64,000 nucleotides of DNA from the NCBI GenBank assembly GCA_001692895.1, contig KV748204.1, positions 958,771 to 1,022,770 on the forward strand. Reading direction: 5' to 3'. Every line of letters starts with the position of its first letter. Position 1 is the first letter of the stretch. This document shows positions 24,903 to 37,499 of the stretch, one piece after another. The position numbers and the translations under genes are program-made. The notes beneath the pieces are model-generated. The model had not been told where the DNA came from and did not search any database. It was given only the letters and a program-made list of their open reading frames with translations. This DNA is from Cenococcum geophilum 1.58 (lineage: Eukaryota > Ascomycota > Dothideomycetes > Gloniales > Gloniaceae).

Positions 24903-25292
24903 TGTTATAGGACACCCCCGTAACACCTTATACATATCTATCTATTTCTACCAACTTAGCAACTAGAGACTAACCATAAGACAGCAATCTAATAGCAATC
25001 TATAGCAATCTGACGGCAACCTACCGCATTCTGCTATATTCTACTAAGTTCTACTAAGTTCTACTAAGTTTTACTAAATCCTACTAAGTTCTGCTAGGAC
25101 CACTACCTAAATCCTATTTTGCTCTGTGTATGTATTAACTAAGTAACTAAGTCCACAATATATACCCTTTCTTCCCATTTTCCTACCTTCTTTCCTTATA
25201 CAACGTCTTAACCTCCTTACACAGTTTATATATATAGCTTAATAATATCTACCTTGCTATATATTATCGCTACTTATACTTACTCCGTAACA
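24903..25292 (+). repeat. 3' LTR of Gypsy A
   Basis: 390 bp; starts TGTTATAGGACA and ends CCGTAACA, with TGTTA/TAACA inverted ends. Directly preceded by a polypurine tract (24888-24902). Immediately right of it begins Helitron copy 1, so the element or its right half lies against the Helitron helicase. Confidence 0.92.
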
Positions 25293-28200
25293 GCTTTAAA
25301 GTAGTAGTAGTACTATATTAGCACCTTATCCTAAATAAGTAGAGAGGTACGGCGTAGAAGCTTAGCTAGATTTAAGCTTTTAGAGATATTATAAGTAGAC
25401 TCTTTATATAGATTAATAGGTATCTAAAAATAGGAGTAGTAGAAGGGCTGTAATACTAGAAGAAGCTACATAAAGAATAATCTTACTACGCGAGTAGTAG
25501 TAGTAGTAGTAGAGGTAGTAATAGAGAAACGTTTTACTAGTGCCTGTAAGGCCCTAGAGAAAGAAGTAGGTAGTTTACAAATCCGCATCTATAGCGGTAA
25601 TAATAGTATTAAATTACGCTGCCTAATCTATATTTAGCTACTAGTATAGGTTAATAAACTAGCATTTTTCCTCTATAGGGTTATATTATAATAGCTCTAC
25701 TATAAGAAGCAGGTTACTTCCCTTAGTAATAATACCCTACTAGTGCTAGAACTGGGGCAGGCTATAGTTTATAAACGTCTTCTAGTAATCTATAAGTATT
25801 TAATAAATAAGGTATAGGCCGTAATTAAAGTAAGTGTTATTATCCTCAGTAACTATAGGAGGAGTATTAAGTTGGCAGGCTAGAAAGCAAGGCAGATTAT
25901 TATAAATAAACTATTTAAAGCAGTTCTATAAAGCAACTAGCTCTATAATAGGGCTATAAATTAAAGCGGTTATAAATAAGGAGCGTAGCTAGGCGCTAAT
26001 AGCAAAAATAGCGGCCTCTGTTAAGTAATTAATCTACTTATAATTATTCTTTAATAGCCCTAGGGTAACGTAGGCGGCCTAGAAGGTTAGATAGGCTATA
26101 CTAGTAATAGTATATAGGTTTTTAAAGGAGGTAGGGCTAGGAATAGACGTTAGTAGTAGCTATAAGTAGAACCTCTTACCTATAATAGGGCTGCAGTAAT
26201 ATATACAGCCTATTATAGTGCCTTGCTAGCGAAGACACTACTCCTAGCACTTTATATAAAAGATATACCGCTTAAGGAAGTCTTAATATAGCTAGTTACG
26301 GTTATCCTTATACTTCGCGTTATACCTAAAGAAGGCTGTTAAGGTAGAGTAAAAGAGCTAAAGGCGCTACTAGATCTTTACTATAGACTAGTCCGGCTAA
26401 AAGTATACGGGCTACTTACCTAAAAGGTTTACTATAAGCTAAATTATAGGGGGGAACAGAGGCGTAAACCTTAACGTTTATATATATATAATACTTTATA
26501 GTTAGATATAGGCAGTACGGAATAATTTAGTAGTTATCTATTTTAAATATAGCCCCCCTTAGTAAGCGGACAGATTATAACCGTAAATTATTACAACGGC
26601 AGTATTCTAGATAGCCGTCCTTATATATAATAGTAGTAGGGTTAAAAGGCTTAGGGTACTGCTTTAAGTAGGTTAGTAGAAGGCTTAGCCCTAACGTAAC
26701 TATATAGAGAGCCTATAGATTCTAGGAGCCGTAAGGGCCGTAAACTATTATTAACTTTATAATCTTAGTAAAATGACTGGTAGGATTGCCCTCTGGTTAT
26801 AGAAGCTTAATGGATATAAAATAGTTAATAATAGCTAGGTTTAATAGCCTATCGCGGTTATACGGATATAAGAAGAGTAGTAGGTATAAATAGGGCAGGC
26901 CTCGTTTTTAGTACTTAATGGTTTAGATAGAGCCGCGGTACTAGCTAAAGATCTACTTCCGTTTTAGGTCGTAAAAGAGGTAAATAAGTTTTATATAGAA
27001 GACGCGTATAACTAGATTGGGCCTATCTATAGCGGTTTAGCTAGGTAGTAGCTTATAGGTAATCTTATCCTATTTAAAGTTAGTAGTAAATATAAGAAAT
27101 ATACTTAGACGGCTATATTTACAGATAATAGCTATTAAATTCTAATAGTACTAGCTAATAAAGCGATTTCCGCTAAGGAAACTAGATAGAAGGACTATAC
27201 GGTAGTCTAATAATTTAGGGTCTAGATTATAGCAGGTAAAAGTATTTATAACGCTATTATATAGCTTTATATAAAGGGTTATTTAGTTAAAGCGGATTTA
27301 AGTAAGCTTATTCTAATTATATAGCGCCTATATATTAACGATATACTACTAAAATAGTTAGTAGTAGGTAAAAGGGATTAACCTAGAGTCGCTATAGATG
27401 TATAGGTAGAACTAAAAGTATACCTATTAGGTTAAACAGTCTTACTAGTAAGCTTAATTAGAGTTATATAGCTAAAAACCCTAATGCTAGCTAGTATTAC
27501 CGCGAGGGAATAGTAGTATATAGTAGAGCGGCATATATATAGTATGCGTTAAGTTAATACGGCAGTACCGCGGCTACTTATTAGGCGTATAACGCTCTAT
27601 AAGCACAATATTACGGAAGCTAGTATTACCGTACTTATTTAGTATAATAACGGCCACCTTATTGCTTATTAGGAGGTTCTTATAGTGCTAATTAGTACTA
27701 GCCTCTAAGATAAGCCGAATTTATAGGTTTAAGATAATCTGTAATAGGGCTGTTACGGGCTAAGCCTAAAGCCGTTCCCTTATAGTTTAATAAAGGGTAA
27801 TAAAAAGGTTTTATTCCTTAAATAATATAGCAGTAAGGTACGGTAGAATAGTTATATCTAGCTAGGTATTAAAATAGGCCTATAGCTAAATATTTATAGT
27901 ATAACTAGGGTTGTAAAAGTATAGCTAGGTATACTATAGAGCAGTATTAGTAGGAGGCTCTAGCGGGCCCTATAGATAGTGAAGCTTACTATATATCTAA
28001 AAGCAATTTGGGCCGCTATGGGCTATACTATAGTTAGTAATAGTATAGTTTACGGACGTAAAGCTAATGCTACATTATATACGCGGAGCCGCTCTTTAAA
28101 CTACTTAGTAGAAGTACTATAGGACTCTAAAAAAATCGCGTAGATATTCTAGTAGAGGCTAAAATAGAGGGAGGTTTATATTACTATACTTATAGTAGGC

Positions 28201-28540
28201 TTTAAATTAAGGATTACTAGGCGGTAATATACTAATACGTTTATTAATCTAATATAGGGCGGCGTAAAAGTTATAGGTAATAATTATAGGACTAATATCT
28301 AGCTGCTCTATAATATAGTGGACCGTAGTAATAGGACTATAATCTAGCTACCCTATAATAGGGCGGATTATAGTAATAGGCCTATAATCTAGCTACCCTA
28401 TAATAGGGCGGATTATAGTAATAGGCCTAATATTTAACTAGCCCGTAATAGCACGGACTATAATAAGTTGTGGCTAAATTAATACGGGCGGTATAAGGGG
28501 AGTAGTACTGGTGGTGGAAGTAGTAGTGGCTATAGTTTGG
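25293..28540 (-). mobile_element. Helitron copy 1, truncated and RIP-degraded (RepHel, minus strand)
   Basis: Collinear with 46888-49032 from gctttaaagtag onward, and extends about 1.3 kb further toward the protein N-terminus. The minus-strand protein is a Helitron RepHel remnant: the helicase N-terminal part at left and Rep-side sequence at right. Compared with copy 2 it lacks about 175 bp at 26458-26460. The C-terminal half of the helicase is absent because the copy ends against the Gypsy A LTR. The N-terminal part holds a 45-bp (15-codon) tandem repeat, three to four units, at about 28290-28440. The numerous stops are mainly TAA/TAG. Confidence 0.78.
28290..28440 (-). repeat. 45-bp in-frame tandem repeat in the Helitron N-terminal region
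   Basis: Units of 45 bp (core ctagctaccctataatag) repeat three to four times; 45 is a multiple of three, so each unit adds 15 residues without shifting the frame. Differences between units are mostly transitions. Confidence 0.75.
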
Positions 28541-28861
28541 TTTATAGGCTATAGAAGGTCTACTAAAGGTTATTAAAACCATACTTATCCCCTTCTTTTC
28601 TCCTATATATAGAGTTAGAAAGGTAGTAATAGGAAAAAGAGTAAAAAAAGAGTATTAACCTTATAAGGGTTATAGGTCTTATATAAAGCTTTAAGACAGT
28701 TTATTATAAACTTAGTAGAAGAGTAATAGTACTTATAGGTAGAGTAAAGTATATAATTAAAAGGTATTTAGGTAGTAGGTAGGTAAAGTATAATAAATAG
28801 AGGGGAAGATAGAGAGCAATAGGGGGTAGAAAAAAGGTAAATTTAATAGAGTAGCACGTAA
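28541..28861. other. Spacer without recognisable gene
   Basis: Purine-rich on the plus strand with repeated gtag/aagag tracts. No coding motif seen on either strand. It may include the 5' end of Helitron copy 1, which I could not delimit. Confidence 0.4.
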
Positions 28862-29765
28862 GGGAGTATATCCCTTATTAGGTGATCCGGACTAATTTTT
28901 AACCAATATAACTCTTAGGTTTAACCTAAATTTAGCATATATTAGACAAGAAATAGGCCAAATTTTCTAAGGAAAATTTCCTCCTTACCGACTTATAGCC
29001 GGCAATTCGGGTCCTTGGAGAAATTTAGTCTATTTCTCGCGCCTACGGCGGGCTTTTATCCTTTTAAACCAAGTGCTAGTATACTACTGCCTTATTAACA
29101 ACCTAATACTACTTTATTATTTTTACTACTATCTTTACTACTTTTACTACTTCTTTTCTAACTACTATTTTAACTTTTTTTATATTTACTATTTTTATTA
29201 TAACTTCTATTATAACTTTATCTACTATTTACTGCTACTATTTTAGTTACTTATTTATTCTTATTAACTTTTTTTTATATTATTTATATTAATTATTACT
29301 TTAGTTTATTAATTTTAATCCTATATTTATTACTATTTTATTACTATTTTTATTATTATTACTTTTATTACTTTTATTTTTATCTTTATCTTTACTATTA
29401 TATTTCTATTTTTATTCTTATTATCTTTTATATACTATATTAATAATTTCTTAATTTACTACCTTTACTACATTAGCTATAGCTTTTAATTCTACTTCTA
29501 TTTTTACTTCTATTTTTATTTCTATTTTTTACTACTATTTTTAAATTATATTTAGTTTACTATTTTTATTATTACTTTTATTACTACTTTATATATTTCT
29601 ATTTTTACTATTATAAAAAGGGTTATTTAAAATACTTATAAATATACTAAAGACCCTTACTATAAGGATTATTAATAAACCTAGTATAAAGATTCTTATA
29701 AAGGTTATTATAAATACTATTAATATAGATATATTAGAGCTCTAATAGACCTTTAACTACCATAC
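28862..29765 (+). repeat. Repeat I, copy 1: hairpin head plus pyrimidine-rich body
   Basis: The first ~210 bp match 41061-41275: cttattaggt then atccgga, a hairpin formed by aaataggccaaatt..aagga and its inverse tccttggagaaattt, then cgcgcctacggcgggc. A ~600-bp body made almost only of T, A and C (ttactactattttta) follows, and a tail resembling 38775-38975 and 44160-44400 (gttattataaatactattaa). No ORF of substance. It is an unclassified, probably non-autonomous, dispersed repeat. Confidence 0.7.
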
Positions 29766-30227
29766 TACTACCCTATACAAAATATTATTATAAGATTATT
29801 AAGAAGCCTATTATAGAAACTACTATAGAGACCGCTATAAATATTTATATAGACAATCTAAAGCTATAAATTAATATTCCTTATATAATTTTATAATTAT
29901 ATAGTTTAATTAAATATTCTTAATTAACTTTTACATTTTATATATAAATTCTATTTTACCTACCCTATTAAATTAAGATATAGTTTAATATATAAAAAGT
30001 TACTTTATATTTAACTACTACTCTATTTATAGTTTTTTATTTTTTCTACTTCTAATAATATTTTTACTATTATTTTAGCTACTATTTTAACTTCTTTTAT
30101 TATTTTATTATTTCTTTTATTATAGCTTTTCTTATTAGTTAATTATTATTATTTTTACTACTTATACTATAAATTATACTACTATTTATATTTTACTTTT
30201 ACTATTATTATTTCTATTATTATTTTT
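29766..30227 (+). repeat. Repeat I, copy 2, first segment (A+T-rich body)
   Basis: Very A+T-rich with long runs of ttattactatttt. It is interrupted by Copia J at 30228-30232 and continues at 36261-36414 and, after element K, at 38775. No gene. Confidence 0.55.
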
Positions 30228-30232
30228 ACTTT

Positions 30233-30419
30233 TGTCGAGAATGAGGCAAACTGCCGTCACGTGATGGCAAGTTGCTATTACGTGTCGCCGCGGCACTAGC
30301 GTAGTGAGGAGCCTTAAGTTTCTCGCCCTCCCTTATTCTAATAAACAAGCTTTATTAACTAACATTACTATAACCTACTTAAGTAGTTATTATTGGTAAG
30401 TCACCCTGTATAACTAATA
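30233..30419 (+). repeat. 5' LTR of Copia J
   Basis: 187 bp beginning TGTCGAGAATGAGG and ending aactaata (GACCAACA in the right copy). Contains a cacgtgatggc/gccgtcacgtg inverted motif near its start. Confidence 0.92.
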
Positions 30420-30833
30420 CTAATTAGTGGTTAAATATATAGTTAACTATAGAGCAGCTAGGTTTTTAAATAGAAAAGATAGTCTTATATAGGGGTGCTA
30501 TATACGCTTATATAGAATAGATCCCGGCGATACTATACTACCTTAAACTTACGGAAAACTAGTAATAGAAGTGTTACTAAGTACTAGGAGATACTAAGTT
30601 GCGTTTATTACGCAGAACAATCGCGTTTACAAAGATTTAGTTATATTTTAGGTTAGAAGTATTACTAAACCTAGGGTCCTAAGTTAACGTCTAAAACGCA
30701 TTAAACGACGTCCAAAACGCGTTAAATAACATCTTAAATTGCCTACCTCTTAACAGCAAACCTACGAGATCCTACAAAACCGAAAATCCTACCTACCTTT
30801 AACGTACGACACCCTGTCAATTTTATACCTACT

Positions 30834-32650
30834 ATGGCGTTAACCTACTTAAAGAAGTATGAGAACGATATTAACCTAGAGATATAGAACAGAGATATTA
30901 GCCCTATAACTGCTAAGCAATAGGACCTAAACGGATTCCTATTATACCGTATAGCACACTACAAAGATAGTAAATATAATAATACTATACTATGGTATTA
31001 TATAAAGGAGGACTTTATTAGATAGATAAAGGAAACATAGACTTCTATAAAGAAGGATATTATATAAGACTTCTATAACTTCTTGCGAGAGTATAGAGTG
31101 TTTATACCTATAAACGGGGGTACTATTAAAGATAACATTTAGGAGTAGGTTATTAACGTAAAAGAAGAACACGAATAAACTCTATAAGAGATTAAGCACT
31201 AACTACGCACTATAAGGAAGCTTAATTCACGATAGAATCTAGATAATATACCTCTAGAGATGAACCTACCTCTGCCTTTAACTCCTCCGTATCTAATTTA
31301 ACCCATAGCCTTAATGTTAGATACTATACCCTAATAAGAGTAGGCACAGGATCCCATTGCTTCGCGATTTAATAACCTTTAGACTCCACCAACTAGACCT
31401 ACGTCCCCACTATAGCCTGCAATGCAACTCCTACCTCCTCTATCTTAATCTTAAATTGGAGGCAGTTTAAAATTGCTTATAGAGCTTACAAAGCTCTATT
31501 TAGATTAAGAGAAGAAGTTTAGTAGGGAATTATACAATATTCTTAATTTAAACCTACGTATCTTCTATAATTATTACTAGAAGGTAGGAATAGAGTCTAA
31601 TTAATACTATAACGCCTATTCTGTTATGCTTAAGGGCCAAGCTAGTACCTTTTATTATAATTATTTGGTAGGAAAAGGATATAATTTTAACCGCATAATA
31701 TATAAGTTAAGATACCACTTTAAAACAGAAGAGAATAAGTAGTAGTATATATTAGAATAGAGAGAGACTACCTTTTTAAGGATTATTACTATAAACCTAG
31801 GTGTCCCTCGGCTTAATTATCTTTAAAAGCTCTTTAATTAACTTTAGATAATTTAGCGTGGTTTATCCAAATTATATTAAAAGGACTTCAGCTTATATAA
31901 TTAAGTTATTAGCGTATACTAAGGTATTAAAGAATATAACCTTACTCTCTTTAATCCTGTAAATACTTATAAAGAAGTGTATACTTAATTAAGATCTTCT
32001 ATTAGCACCGCTCTACGCTCTTAAAAAGTACAGCAATTTAACGCCTAACTTTAACCTACTTTAATTAACCCGCCTAACCAATACAATTATAACTAGACTA
32101 ATTAAATATATAGTAGCGGTAGATAATACGGTAGAGGGTATAATTAATAACTATAAGGTAAAGGTGGAGGCCCTTATGGAGGTTTATTTTAAAGTAATTG
32201 CTAAAAGAAGTGCTATGTTTGTAAGAAACCGAATTACTAGTTAACTAGGCATTCTCTTAATAAGCGAAAGGAGGTATATAATAAGTTTCGCTAAAGTATA
32301 AGAAACGTCGGAAATTATAAGGTTACTATGGCCTACTTTTAAAGCTTCCTAGTTTAATATAAAGGCGTAAAAGATCTTAAGGGTAAGGTTAATAAGGCTG
32401 AATAGCTTCTTATAGATATAGAAATTAAGAACTACTTACCTAACTAATACTTTACTAAGTATAGTAAGGTAGATGGCATATAAATCGTTACTATTCTTAA
32501 TAACCAATCTACGCTCTATTTTACTATAAAGTCAAATATCTTTAATAAGCCAAAGGAGAGTTTTACGTTCTCCTTTAACAATAAATACTCGGCAAACGTC
32601 TTTTATAGTATTATGCTAGATATAAGAGCCGTAGGAGTATTTATAGTAGG
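30834..32650 (+). pseudogene. gag: Copia J gag and protease, RIP-degraded
   Basis: Starts MALTYLKKYENDINLEIQNR near 30834. The gag body reads GQASTFYYNYLVGKGYNF near 31630-31690. A Cys/His motif near 32200-32250 reads KCYVCKKPNYQLTRHSLNKR, the form (CFVCKKPGCWSTRH) that I recall from fungal Copia gag. The protease-like sequence IMLDIRAVGVFIVGEPQVQAL lies near 32610-32670, with the active-site D-T/S-G worn to D-I-R. TAA/TAG codons occur at Gln positions throughout. Confidence 0.85.
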
Positions 32651-35600
32651 AGAACCTTAAGTTTAAGCTCTTTAATAACTTAATACTTTTATCTAGATTA
32701 ACTAATTAACGGCAGGCCAATCTCTTTTAGCATAATTAGGGTCTAAACCCCCTTAGAATATATCACTTTCTACGTTATTCCCGTAAACACTCCATTTCTA
32801 TTCTATATTAGGGATATAAATAAATTAAGCGTTAAGCTTAATAACCTTAAAAATATACTTATATAAGGAGATAATTAGGTACCTATTATACGCAAATAGG
32901 GTTACCCTTAGCTGCTCCTTTAATAACTAGAAAAAAGTGTTGCTTAAAGCTATTTAACTAAGTTAGAGTTACGTTAACTACACCATTGTTTTAGCTACCT
33001 ATTCGTTTACTAATTACTTAGGGTTCTTTAGCGGGTAGGCTATAAAGTTAAAGTTAAGGCAATTAAGCATCTTATAAAGTACTGCTATTACTACTAAATA
33101 AACCAGAAGTCCCCTAGCCGATTTAAGTTTACCCTTAAAGATAACTATAACTTTAACTTCTGTATTATTATTAATGTTATATATCTTAGCGGCAAGCTAG
33201 TACTCTAAGTTATTAACTTTTTAACCTCCTTTTAAGCCGTACGATTCTTAAAGGATATATTAGCTAGGAATATATAGGATACCCTTTAATTATGCTAGAT
33301 TAATATCTACCTAGGACCCCCTAATTAAATCGTCTATAATGTAGGAAAGAACTTCTTATTTATAGAGTTTTAATAATAGATAAAGGTAATGGTAATTAAG
33401 GTTAAGGAAGTCCCTATTAAGGTATATAATAGTGTTAAAAAAGTAGAGCAATATTATACGCTATTACGCCGCATATATAAGATTATCTCCTTAAAACTAG
33501 AGGATGTTAGTAAAGAACTTACCTTATAAATGGCTATTAAAGCTATTAATGATTCCGCTGGCCTAGATGGACTTATACCTATATTACTAGTCTTTAGCGC
33601 CTACCCTTAAATAACTAATGATTTTTTACTATCTCCCTCTATTATATAATAAGCTAAGGCTATTTATAAGGCAATGAAGGAGGTATAATGTCTCTACGCT
33701 ATACGCCAGGTTAATAACGCACTAGGAATAAGAAATGGTCTAAATACCTTAACTACGCTTAATCTGCCACTCTAGTCTAAGGTACGCATATAGCGTAAAA
33801 AGGAAGGATAGTTAGGCCTATATTAACTTATTGTAATTAATAGTTAGACTTATACTATTTAAATACCTTATAAACCCACTTAATTCCATTTAACTATTAT
33901 TAAGCCTTACTATAAGGATAGCAGTTCTGAGCCTTTATAGGATACCATAAAAAATGCCCTAGAGGAAAGCTATAATTAATATGCTCTAGAAGGCAACCAC
34001 AATTTTAATATAATTATAGTAAATACGCCGCAACTATAACGTGGTAGAGGTCGCCTAAAGGGATTATAAAATCGCTAATATCTTATTAATTTTAAAGAGT
34101 AATTTGTTACCGCTATTAAGAATAGAGTTAAGCTATTAATGGCCTTTATAATAGCTAAGGAGAAGGCTAACTTTAAACTCGCAAAATAGCTCTAAAAGAA
34201 AGGTCGTATTATAACTCTAAGAGCTCCTTTTTAAGTATCTAACAAGTAGGAGATCGATGGCCTTATTATAAGAGGAGTCTTTAAATTTAAGAAGTATAAC
34301 CCTATTAAGTTTAATAAAGTTCGCATCTTTAAGTTAAGAATAGTTAACGAGATTAAAGGTAAAGCTACTAACGCCCCATTTAAGAAATTAAGGCTTATTA
34401 TTTAGGGTTACAATAATAACGGTAAGGAGATAATTCTTACGTAATCTCCTATAATTTAACGAGCTAGTTAGCGAGTTATTATTACGCTAGCTCCCTCCTT
34501 AATAAAGAATGGAATAGCGGTCTATTTACAAGATATTACTTAGGCCTATACCTAATTAGAGACGCGCCTTTAGCGCTTAATATTAGCATACTTTTTAGAG
34601 CAAATTTGTTACTAATATCCCGAGGATATAATTATGGTTATACTTAAGCCATTATATAGTATCGCAAAGGTAGGAAGCTATTAGTAGGCTACCTATAGTA
34701 AGTACTATAAAGAGAAGCTTTTAATAACTACTTCTATATTTAATTTATGCTTCCTTATTATAACTACAGAAACTTTATTTAAAATTATCGGCATATAAAC
34801 TAATAATATAATTATTTTAGGAGATGACTAATTTTTAGCTCTTAAGGAAGATAAGCTAGTAAAGGCAAATCTTATAGCAAAGCTAAAGGAAAAGCTTAAT
34901 TTAATAACACTATTACTTTTTAATAAATGCATCCTCTCTCTAAATAAGGATTCTATTACTTTACGCTAGAAGGGTTAAGGTAAGAAGATTGACGTTATTA
35001 ACGTTAACTCTCTAAAACAAGGATATATAGAGCAACACGCTCGCGAAGCTTATATTGCTTCTATCTATTAACCTAAGGCTTTATTTAATCTCTCTATTGC
35101 CACCTAATACTAGAAACTAACTAAAAATAATATCCTTACCCTAAATAAGCGTCTTTTCTGGTAAATAAACCATCTTAATTGGGGACTACTTTATATACCT
35201 ATTAATCTTCCTACCGCTAAGATCTTTATATTTGTTAATAGATCGTTTATAAATAATAAAGATTTTAGCTCCTAGCTAGAATATAAGATTATTATTATAA
35301 ACGAATCTACCAGAGAGAATAACTTTATAATCTACAGTAATCTTATTTATTAGAGCTTAACTAAGAGTAAGCGCGTTACTTAAAGCGTTCTAGCGTTAGA
35401 GATATATAAAATAGTTAGCGGAGTTAATATAGCAATTGCAATTAGAACTACCCTAAAGATAATTACAGATTAACTCGAACTTCCCGTTATCCCTATAATT
35501 ATATATACTAACTTATACTCCCTCTATAAGTGTTTAGTCAAGCTTAATACTATAAAGGAGAAGCGCCTTATAATCGACATTATAGTACTTTATTAATCCT

Positions 35601-35790
35601 ATAAACGGCAAAAACTCTTTAAGATTTAATAGATTAACGGTTAAAACAACTTAGTAAATATAATAACGAAGGCAAACCTAAATAAGGCTTTAGAAACGTT
35701 TGTTAATACAAATACTTTATATATACGAGTTAAAGGTTGGGTTAAAAGGGAGTAGGAGTACGATAATCTGCGGACCCTAATTCCAACCAG
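32651..35790 (+). pseudogene. pol: Copia J integrase, reverse transcriptase and RNase H
   Basis: Integrase block about 33080-33560 includes ARNIQDTL, YLGPPN, VGKNFL (D worn) and MAIKAINDSAGLDGLIPILL. A basic RGRGRLKG motif lies near 34033. RT about 34270-34900 reads KLRIVNEIKGKATNAPFKKL, LTQSPIIQRASQRVIITLAP and a worn catalytic box NNIIILGDD near 34800-34830. RNase H about 35200-35600 contains VTQSVLALEIYKIVSG, a Copia signature. The end, VRVKGWV-like, lies near 35730. Frames are full of TAA/TAG. Domain order and motifs support a Copia element of the type seen in Sordariomycetes. Confidence 0.86.
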
Positions 35791-36048
35791 CTAATTAGGA
35801 TTTTCTATCCCCAGGATAGAAAATCGCTATTAGCTCGCTTATAGCTAGCGCCTTGGCGGCCCTAACGGCCCTAATATAATGTCTACCTACGACTCCTTAG
35901 TAAGAAAGCACCGCGTACTAAAGAGGCAAATTTTGGGATAGCGAGACTTATATTACAATGGTAATAGTAAGTAAGGAGGATTTATATTTGTTATAATAGT
36001 TAAGCAGTATTTATATATAGATGGCAACTATAAAAGAAGAGTTACTAG

Positions 36049-36255
36049 TGTTAAGAATAAGGCAAGTTGCCGTCACGTACGGTAAACTGCCGTCACGTGA
36101 TAGCAAGTTGCCATTACGTGTCGCCGCGGCACTAGCGTGGCGAGGAGCCTTAAGTTCCTCGCCCTCCCTCATTCCAATAAACAAGCTTTATTAACCAACA
36201 TCACTATAACCTACTCGAGTAGTCGTTATTGGTAAGTCACCCTATATGACCAACA
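36049..36255 (+). repeat. 3' LTR of Copia J
   Basis: 207 bp; carries a 20-bp extra unit near its start relative to the left copy and is less C-to-T mutated over the rest. Ends GACCAACA. Confidence 0.92.
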
Positions 36256-36260
36256 ACTTT

Positions 36261-36414
36261 ATATTTATATTACTATTATCTTTTATATACTATATTTACT
36301 ACTATAGCTTATAGCTTTTACTTTTATTTTTACTATTTTTATATTAATTTTAATATACTACTTTATTATTACTTTTATTACTACTTTATATAATACTACT
36401 ATATATTATAGAAT
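36261..36414 (+). repeat. Repeat I, copy 2, second segment
   Basis: Continues the A+T-rich body between Copia J and element K, ending tatattatagaatata, which matches the same point of copy 3 near 44170-44190. Confidence 0.65.
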
Positions 36415-36419
36415 ATATT

Positions 36420-36602
36420 TGTCGGAATATATAGACAGAGGTTATATAGTTACGTGTCTTTAATTAGTTATCCTTATAGTGACTAATTAGCCCCCTATTT
36501 AGGCACTACGATCCTTACAATCCTCTACTTTCTATACTTATTAGACAATGAATAAATCCATTAATTAATAGGCCATATAAGTATACTTAGGTGATACCAA
36601 TA
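36420..36602 (+). repeat. Left LTR of element K
   Basis: 183 bp, ends accaata (accaaca in the right copy). More transitions than the right copy. Confidence 0.9.
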
Positions 36603-37499
36603 TTAATTAATAGTTAACTTTACTAGTTGGCCATAGAGTAATAAGGTTCACTACTGCCCTAATAACTTCGTTTAATTATAAGCAGTACTCTAGTACCTAG
36701 CAGCAAAACTAGCACCTAGTAGCTCTAGCAGTATCTAGCCCTAGCTAGCTTAGAATATAAATACGCAACGTATAAAACATTCTATAGTATATAAATTAAC
36801 CCCTAGTACGGCCTCTTTACTAAGTGCTAGTACCCCTAGTATAATAGCACTAAATGCCTAATAGCCCCCAGGCAGTACCCCAGCAGTAGTTACCTTAGCA
36901 GCACTATATATAGTATATTAGCCTTTTAATAGTACCTAGCATCTAACTACCTAATAGCTTTATATAGTACCCTAGTGTAGCAATATAACTTAGCAGCAAA
37001 CTATAATCTAGTACGCGTCTTAGCATATAAATTAACATCTAATAGCCTTGCGTAGTACTCCAGCATTATAGTAACCTAGCAGCGTCAACAGCACCTAATA
37101 CCCAAATATCTAACAGCCTTGTGCAGTATTCTAGCATTATAGCAACTTAATAGCCTTATATAGTACCTAATACCTAGTACGCGTCTTAGTATATAAATCA
37201 ACATCTAATAGCCTTATGTAGTACTCTAGCGTTATAGCAACCTAGTAGCATTAGCAGCACCCAATACCTAATAATCTAGCAGCGTTAGTAGCAAACTATC
37301 CCCTACCTACCTATAATTCTAACACTGTCTACTATCTTCCTTATAGATCTACCACGTTAAAAATTACGTTAATAGCGCGCCTATAACGCTAGCGCGCTCC
37401 CTATTCTCTACCCTCTTAAATCTACCGGCGTCTACGGCAGCTATAACCCTTTAATAATAGCACTACCTTAACTTCCTAAAGAATATAAAAGCGGGAGCT

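Larger units (their letters stand above)
1429..25292 (+). mobile_element. Gypsy LTR retrotransposon A (chromovirus type), split by three nested insertions
   Basis: A Ty3/Gypsy element whose parts are scattered over 24 kb: 5' LTR (truncated), gag-protease (1776-3231), reverse transcriptase/RNase H (11297-13053), more RNase H and integrase (21350-21823), integrase core and chromodomain (23598-24892), polypurine tract and 3' LTR. Insertions B, C and D separate the pieces, and removing each with one copy of its target duplication rejoins the reading direction. The order gag-PR-RT-RH-IN-chromodomain is the standard Gypsy order. All frames carry many TAA/TAG codons at Gln positions. The 5' LTR lacks about the first 75 bp seen in the 3' copy, and no target duplication flanks the element. 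Confidence 0.9.
30233..36255 (+). mobile_element. Copia LTR retrotransposon J
   Basis: LTRs at 30233-30419 (187 bp) and 36049-36255 (207 bp), with target duplication acttt at 30228-30232 and 36256-36260. The interior has gag, protease, integrase, then RT and RNase H. Integrase before RT is the Copia (Ty1) order. The length difference between LTRs comes from a ~20-bp tandem duplication (gccgtcacgt unit) in the right copy. It sits inside repeat I copy 2. Confidence 0.94.

Noticed and set aside
30990-31172. 60-codon minus-strand frame
   Set aside because: Antisense to Copia J gag.
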